From assembly GCA_919903585.1 (NCBI GenBank), contig CAKKST010000144.1, positions 1-10,523 of the forward strand: a DNA stretch of 10,523 nucleotides, written 5' to 3'. This document shows positions 7,462 through 10,523 of the stretch, in pieces (position 1 is the first letter of the stretch; every line of letters starts with the position of its first letter). This DNA comes from Nitrospiria bacterium. GTDB lineage: Bacteria; Nitrospirota; CAKKRA01; 9FT-COMBO-42-15. A program made the translations under genes and the position numbers. The notes under the pieces were generated by a model that ran no database searches, had not been told where the DNA came from, and saw only the letters and a list, made by a program, of their open reading frames with translations.

Positions 7462-8702
7462 GAGTCGGTAATATTTCGCCACACCTATTTGTTTTTATAA
7501 ATCTTATTATTGCCCTCCTTTCATTTTATATCTTTGCCCGTATCGGTTCGCATGGGGAATTTTTCTTTGTTCCTGTCCTTGCCCTTGCAATTATTTACGG
7601 CATTGTAAATTTAATAAGGCAGGGGAGGGGCCAGAGCCATTTCTCAATCCAGAGGGATATAAAACCTGTCATCCTGCTTAAAAAATCCATTGCACGATAT
7701 ATAGTATGGCTGATTATCTTATATGCAGGATACAGCTTTTATGATATACATCCATATTATAAGGCCATTGAAAAGAACAGGGTCTTCTTTTCCTATCTGC
7801 TAAAACTCTATCTGATTCTTGGCCTCCCGTATTTTTTTATAACACTCATATTTAAATCCTCAAGTACAGAGGATTTCTATGACCCTGCCATCAGGATAAT
7901 TCATATTATTAAAGATATAACCCGCAGGCTCTTCAGGCAGGAGGGCATCGGCACTGTATTTAAGGTGTTCGCAAAACAATATAACAGAAAGGTATTGTTA
8001 AATATCATAATGAGGGGTTATTTTATCCCCTTTATGATTATTCAGGTGTATGCAAATATTGATAATGCCATACGATCCTCTCAATATAATTTTCAGGGTT
8101 ATAACCTCTTTGCAATCCTTACATGGACAAGCGCCATACTCTGGCTCATGGATACGACAAATGCCAGCCTCAGTTACTGCATTGAATCGCGGTGGATAGA
8201 AAACAGGAGCCGCTCTATTGACATGACAGTCGGGGGATGGCTTGTCTGCCTTTCCTGTTATGCGCCTATGAATAATGTTACAGGGCTTCTTTTCCCTTTT
8301 GGCCCCCTTGCTGCGGAAAAATATCCTGATTCAATACTTTTTAATGATGCAGCATTTATTTACTCAATAAAATTTCTGGAAATATCAGCGCTCATTGCCC
8401 ATGTATATGCAGATGTCTCCCTCGGCCCGTCTATTGCAAATATTACATTTAAAAAACTTCAAACAAGAGGCCTCTATGGGATGATCAGGCATCCGGGAAC
8501 TACTTTCAAACTCCTCCTATGGTGGGTTCAGTCTGTATTTTACACAAGGTTCTGGAGTATAGAATATCTTTCCGGCCATCTGATGTGGAATGTCATATAT
8601 ATTTTGCGCGCCCTTACTGAGGAGCGCCACCTGAAAAAATTTACAGAATACAGGGAATACATGAAAAAGGTGAGATACAGATTCATACCCGGTATAGTTT
8701 AG
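7458..8702 (+). CDS. Polytopic membrane protein with methyltransferase-like (ICMT/PEMT-type) C-terminus
   Basis: A 414-residue integral membrane protein. Hydrophobic stretches suggest about eight to ten membrane segments, for example 8-26, 33-54, 80-98, 108-132, 182-200, 213-232, 256-280, 300-318, 349-365 and 372-386. The C-terminal part has the pattern of isoprenylcysteine carboxyl/phospholipid methyltransferase families: RGLYGMIRHPG at 337-347, where R344-H345-P346 matches their xRHP motif, then TEERHLKKFTEYREYMKKVR (387-406) and RFIPG, matching their ExxxLxxxFxxYxxYxxxVxxRxIP ending. In those families this region binds S-adenosylmethionine, so a lipid or membrane-associated substrate is plausible but unknown. 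The first about 330 residues are not recognised. The start is GTG, overlapping the regulator's stop as GTGA, with AAGG at 7447-7450 upstream. That coupling ties it to the chemosensory operon, although it could be a chance fusion of neighbours. Confidence 0.72.
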   Translation: MRVGNISPHLFVFINLIIALLSFYIFARIGSHGEFFFVPVLALAIIYGIVNLIRQGRGQSHFSIQRDIKPVILLKKSIARYIVWLIILYAGYSFYDIHPYYKAIEKNRVFFSYLLKLYLILGLPYFFITLIFKSSSTEDFYDPAIRIIHIIKDITRRLFRQEGIGTVFKVFAKQYNRKVLLNIIMRGYFIPFMIIQVYANIDNAIRSSQYNFQGYNLFAILTWTSAILWLMDTTNASLSYCIESRWIENRSRSIDMTVGGWLVCLSCYAPMNNVTGLLFPFGPLAAEKYPDSILFNDAAFIYSIKFLEISALIAHVYADVSLGPSIANITFKKLQTRGLYGMIRHPGTTFKLLLWWVQSVFYTRFWSIEYLSGHLMWNVIYILRALTEERHLKKFTEYREYMKKVRYRFIPGIV

Positions 8703-8800
8703 TCCTTCCTTTACCCCGTTAAAAAGGATGATTTTAAACCCGCAATATAACGCAAATTGCTTGCCCTTTCGTGGAATTAGTGTTAATATTTTGCTTAACT
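8703..8800. other. 98-base intergenic gap before the radical SAM gene
   Basis: This is the longest non-coding stretch in the window and separates the chemosensory block from the radical SAM gene. I see no convincing terminator: the best stem, GTTAAAA (8718-8724) with TTTTAAAC (8732-8739), is AT-rich and has no T-run. A promoter could lie here, as TTGCCC (8761-8766), 17 bases, TAATAT (8784-8789) matches the sigma-70 consensus at four of six positions in each box, but that is weak and would give almost no leader. If the GTG at 8771 were the true start of the next gene, the gap would shrink to 68 bases. Confidence 0.45.
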
Positions 8801-10201
8801 ATGAAATACAAGAATGCCCTGTGCATACATCCACAAAGAAAAGAGATATCAGATATCGGAATCGTTCCACCTTTGGGTTTAGAGCATATTGCCTCTGCAA
8901 TGAAGGATTTTGTAGAGAGGATTACAATAATAGATATGCGTTTTGAGAAAGACGCATTGGCATTTATAGATAAGACAACAGACCTTATCTGTATAAGTAT
9001 AAACTGGTGGCATGAAGAAAAAGAGGTAAAGGAGCTGATAAACAGTCTTCCCAAAAACATCACGACCATTGCAGGGGGGAGATATGCCACTGAAAATGTT
9101 GATGTCTTTTTGAATGACTGCCCCAATATAAATATAATCGTAAGGGGTGACGGGGAGGAGATAATAAGGGATATCCTGCAGGATAAGCCTTTATCAGAGA
9201 TTACCGGGATATCCTACAGAAAAAACGGATCTGTTATCCATAATACCCCAAGGAGCCTTTCAAGGGTTATGGATAATATTTACCCTGACAGGAGTTTAAG
9301 ACGTTATAAATACACGGTAAAGCTGCAGGATCTGGATCTCGGTGTTGAATGGGATACCATATCAAGTTCAAGGGGCTGCCCGTTTAGCTGCAAATATTGT
9401 GATTTTAATTCCAATCCGCTCGGCCAGAAAAGGAACTGGTCAGCCCGCTCTCCTGAATCTGTTATTGAAGAGCTAAAAACAATCAACGCCAAGTATGTGG
9501 GTTTTACAGATGACAACATGACAAATGACCTAAAGAGGATGGAACGGATTTGCGATTTATTAATGGAAGAAAAGATAGACAAGATTTATTTTATAAATAC
9601 GAGATTAAACATTGCTGCAAGACCTGACCTAATTGAAAAGATTTATAAGGCAGGTTTCAGGGTATTATTAGTAGGCCTTGAATCAACACAGGACAGGATG
9701 CTAAAGGCAATGCAAAAGGGATTTACAACCAAACAGGCAATGGAATGGGCAAAGGTGCTAAACAGATATAATTTCTTCATCCATGGTTATTTTATCATAG
9801 GGAATTTGGGTGAAAAAGAAGATGAGATGATGCAGATTCCATCTTATGCCCACAAATTAGGCGTAGATACCCTTGGGCTCAGCCAGTTGAGGATCAGGCG
9901 GTATTCCCCATTGCTGGATGTTATTAAGGATATGCCAAATTATCATATAGGCAGTGATGGAAAGGTATATTCTGATGAATATTCAATTGAGCGCTTAAAG
10001 CAGATCAGGCGCAGGGTTACAAGGGAGTTTTATAGTATACCGCATATCTTAAGGATTATTAAAAAGGCGATTATATTAAGGGCGCTGACCCCCAGTCTTT
10101 TTTTAAAAGGGATTAAAGGGGTTCTATTTGCAATAAAAAAGATGATTCAGAAGAAAAAGAAAAGGCGCAAAAAATTAAATAGTGTTAAAGCATCTGCGTA
10201 A
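8801..10201 (+). CDS. B12-binding-like radical SAM protein
   Basis: With the ATG at 8801 the protein has 466 residues. The N-terminal part (about 5-150) looks like a cobalamin-binding Rossmann domain: VPPLGLEHIASAM at 22-34, ITIIDMRF, LICISINWW, then AGGRYATEN and VRGDGEEII, the last typical of B12-radical SAM proteins. No D-x-H-x-x-G motif is present, so any cobalamin would not be held by that histidine. The radical SAM core (about 183-380) has RGCPFSCKYC with C193, C197 and C200 as [4Fe-4S] ligands, and the downstream FTDDNM and VGLESTQDRM strands. The last residues are strongly basic (KKMIQKKKKRRKKLN, 446-460). Relatives methylate or rearrange lipids, cofactors and natural products; the substrate cannot be read. 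An in-frame GTG at 8771 would add ten residues, but ATG fits the domain better, since MKYKNALCIHP starts at the first strand; neither start has a clear ribosome site. Confidence 0.85.
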   Translation: MKYKNALCIHPQRKEISDIGIVPPLGLEHIASAMKDFVERITIIDMRFEKDALAFIDKTTDLICISINWWHEEKEVKELINSLPKNITTIAGGRYATENVDVFLNDCPNINIIVRGDGEEIIRDILQDKPLSEITGISYRKNGSVIHNTPRSLSRVMDNIYPDRSLRRYKYTVKLQDLDLGVEWDTISSSRGCPFSCKYCDFNSNPLGQKRNWSARSPESVIEELKTINAKYVGFTDDNMTNDLKRMERICDLLMEEKIDKIYFINTRLNIAARPDLIEKIYKAGFRVLLVGLESTQDRMLKAMQKGFTTKQAMEWAKVLNRYNFFIHGYFIIGNLGEKEDEMMQIPSYAHKLGVDTLGLSQLRIRRYSPLLDVIKDMPNYHIGSDGKVYSDEYSIERLKQIRRRVTREFYSIPHILRIIKKAIILRALTPSLFLKGIKGVLFAIKKMIQKKKKRRKKLNSVKASA

Positions 10202-10218
10202 TCTTCTGGGATCTTTAT

Positions 10219-10523
10219 ATGCCAAAGCTAATTAAAAAAAGGTCAAAAAAGTCAGGCCTTCCCCCTGGAAGCCTCATTCATATCGGAGAAAAGAGGGATG
10301 AGGCAGTAAAGATTACTGTAATGGATTATGACGAAGCCCACCTGCAGGAAGAAGAGATAAAATCATTAGACAGATGTATCCCTTTAAAGGACAGACCCAC
10401 TGTAACATGGATTAATGTAGATGGCGTTCACCAGGTTGATGTGCTGGAAAAGCTCGGCAACTGTTTTGGCCTGCATCCATTAATAATGGAGGATATTCTT
10501 AATACTGACCAGCGTCCAAAGAT
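10219..10523 (+). CDS. corA: CorA-family divalent metal transporter, N-terminal part (cut by window end)
   Basis: The ATG at 10219 opens a frame that runs to the window edge, giving 101 codons. The translation begins MPKLIKKRSKKSGLPPGSLI, followed by HIGEKR, the usual opening of bacterial CorA proteins. It continues with VTWINVDGVH (about 63-72), VDVLEKLGNCFGLHPLIMED (about 74-93) and ILNTDQRPK, the conserved cytoplasmic-domain core. CorA forms a pentameric inner-membrane channel for Mg2+, and in some members Co2+ or Ni2+. The C-terminal helices and GMN pore motif lie beyond the window, so completeness cannot be tested. It lies 17 bases after the radical SAM stop with a modest ribosome site (GGGA at 10208-10211), so co-transcription is possible. 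No functional link to the neighbours is evident. Confidence 0.93.
   Translation, partial: MPKLIKKRSKKSGLPPGSLIHIGEKRDEAVKITVMDYDEAHLQEEEIKSLDRCIPLKDRPTVTWINVDGVHQVDVLEKLGNCFGLHPLIMEDILNTDQRPK

Noticed and set aside
8718..8739. Stem GTTAAAA / TTTTAAAC after the membrane gene
   Set aside because: AT-rich short stem with a bulge and no following T-run; not a credible terminator.
8761..8789. Promoter TTGCCC, 17 bases, TAATAT
   Set aside because: Only four of six matches per box in AT-rich DNA, and initiation would fall almost at the start codon. Too weak to annotate as a promoter.
8728..8946. 72-codon + strand frame overlapping the start of the radical SAM gene
   Set aside because: It overlaps the conserved B12-domain N-terminus in another frame, has no ribosome binding site, and its product resembles no family.
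1..10523. CRISPR array, tRNA/rRNA genes, insertion sequences or prophage genes
   Set aside because: I saw no regularly spaced repeats, no tRNA- or rRNA-like segments, no transposase or integrase signatures, and the coding sequence is continuous on one strand.

Overview
The window is a bacterial chromosome segment with every recognisable gene on the + strand. It holds most of a chemosensory operon, then a membrane methyltransferase-like gene, a B12-type radical SAM gene and the start of a CorA-type metal transporter gene. Codon use is moderately AT-rich with many AGG/AGA (Arg) and ATA (Ile) codons. With the gene content, this suggests an uncultured Nitrospirota- or Desulfobacterota-like bacterium. 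That placement is a low-confidence inference, because no ribosomal or other taxonomic marker is present.

Region 1 (1-6004) is the signalling core: CheW, a two-HAMP chemoreceptor, a hybrid CheA kinase with a C-terminal receiver, and two further CheW-like proteins, the last two overlapping by one base (TGATG). The receptor has a second HAMP-like module of the kind I associate with PilJ receptors. The kinase has an enlarged dimerisation region resembling ChpA/PilL kinases and lacks a recognisable P2 domain. Together these point to a type IV pilus/surface-motility (Tfp/ACF) chemosensory system rather than a classical flagellar one. No cheR, cheB or stand-alone cheY lies in the window. A long imperfect hairpin sits in the only sizeable gap of the operon, just before cheA.

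Region 2 (6034-8702) starts with an output-type protein: a degenerate receiver, an acidic linker, then a helical C-terminal half built of 24-residue repeats with regularly spaced Ser residues. It is translationally coupled by a GTGA overlap to a polytopic membrane protein whose C-terminus resembles the isoprenylcysteine/phospholipid methyltransferase superfamily.

Region 3 (8703-10523) has a 98-base gap, a B12-binding-like radical SAM protein with a very basic tail, and the N-terminal 101 codons of a CorA-family protein cut by the window edge.

Likely flow (inference): the receptor and CheW proteins gate CheA autophosphorylation at His50. Phosphate passes to the fused receiver and possibly to the repeat-bearing response regulator, which may act by protein-protein contact because it has no DNA-binding or enzymatic output domain. 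The repeat-bearing regulator and the membrane protein coupled to it are the least familiar parts of the locus.
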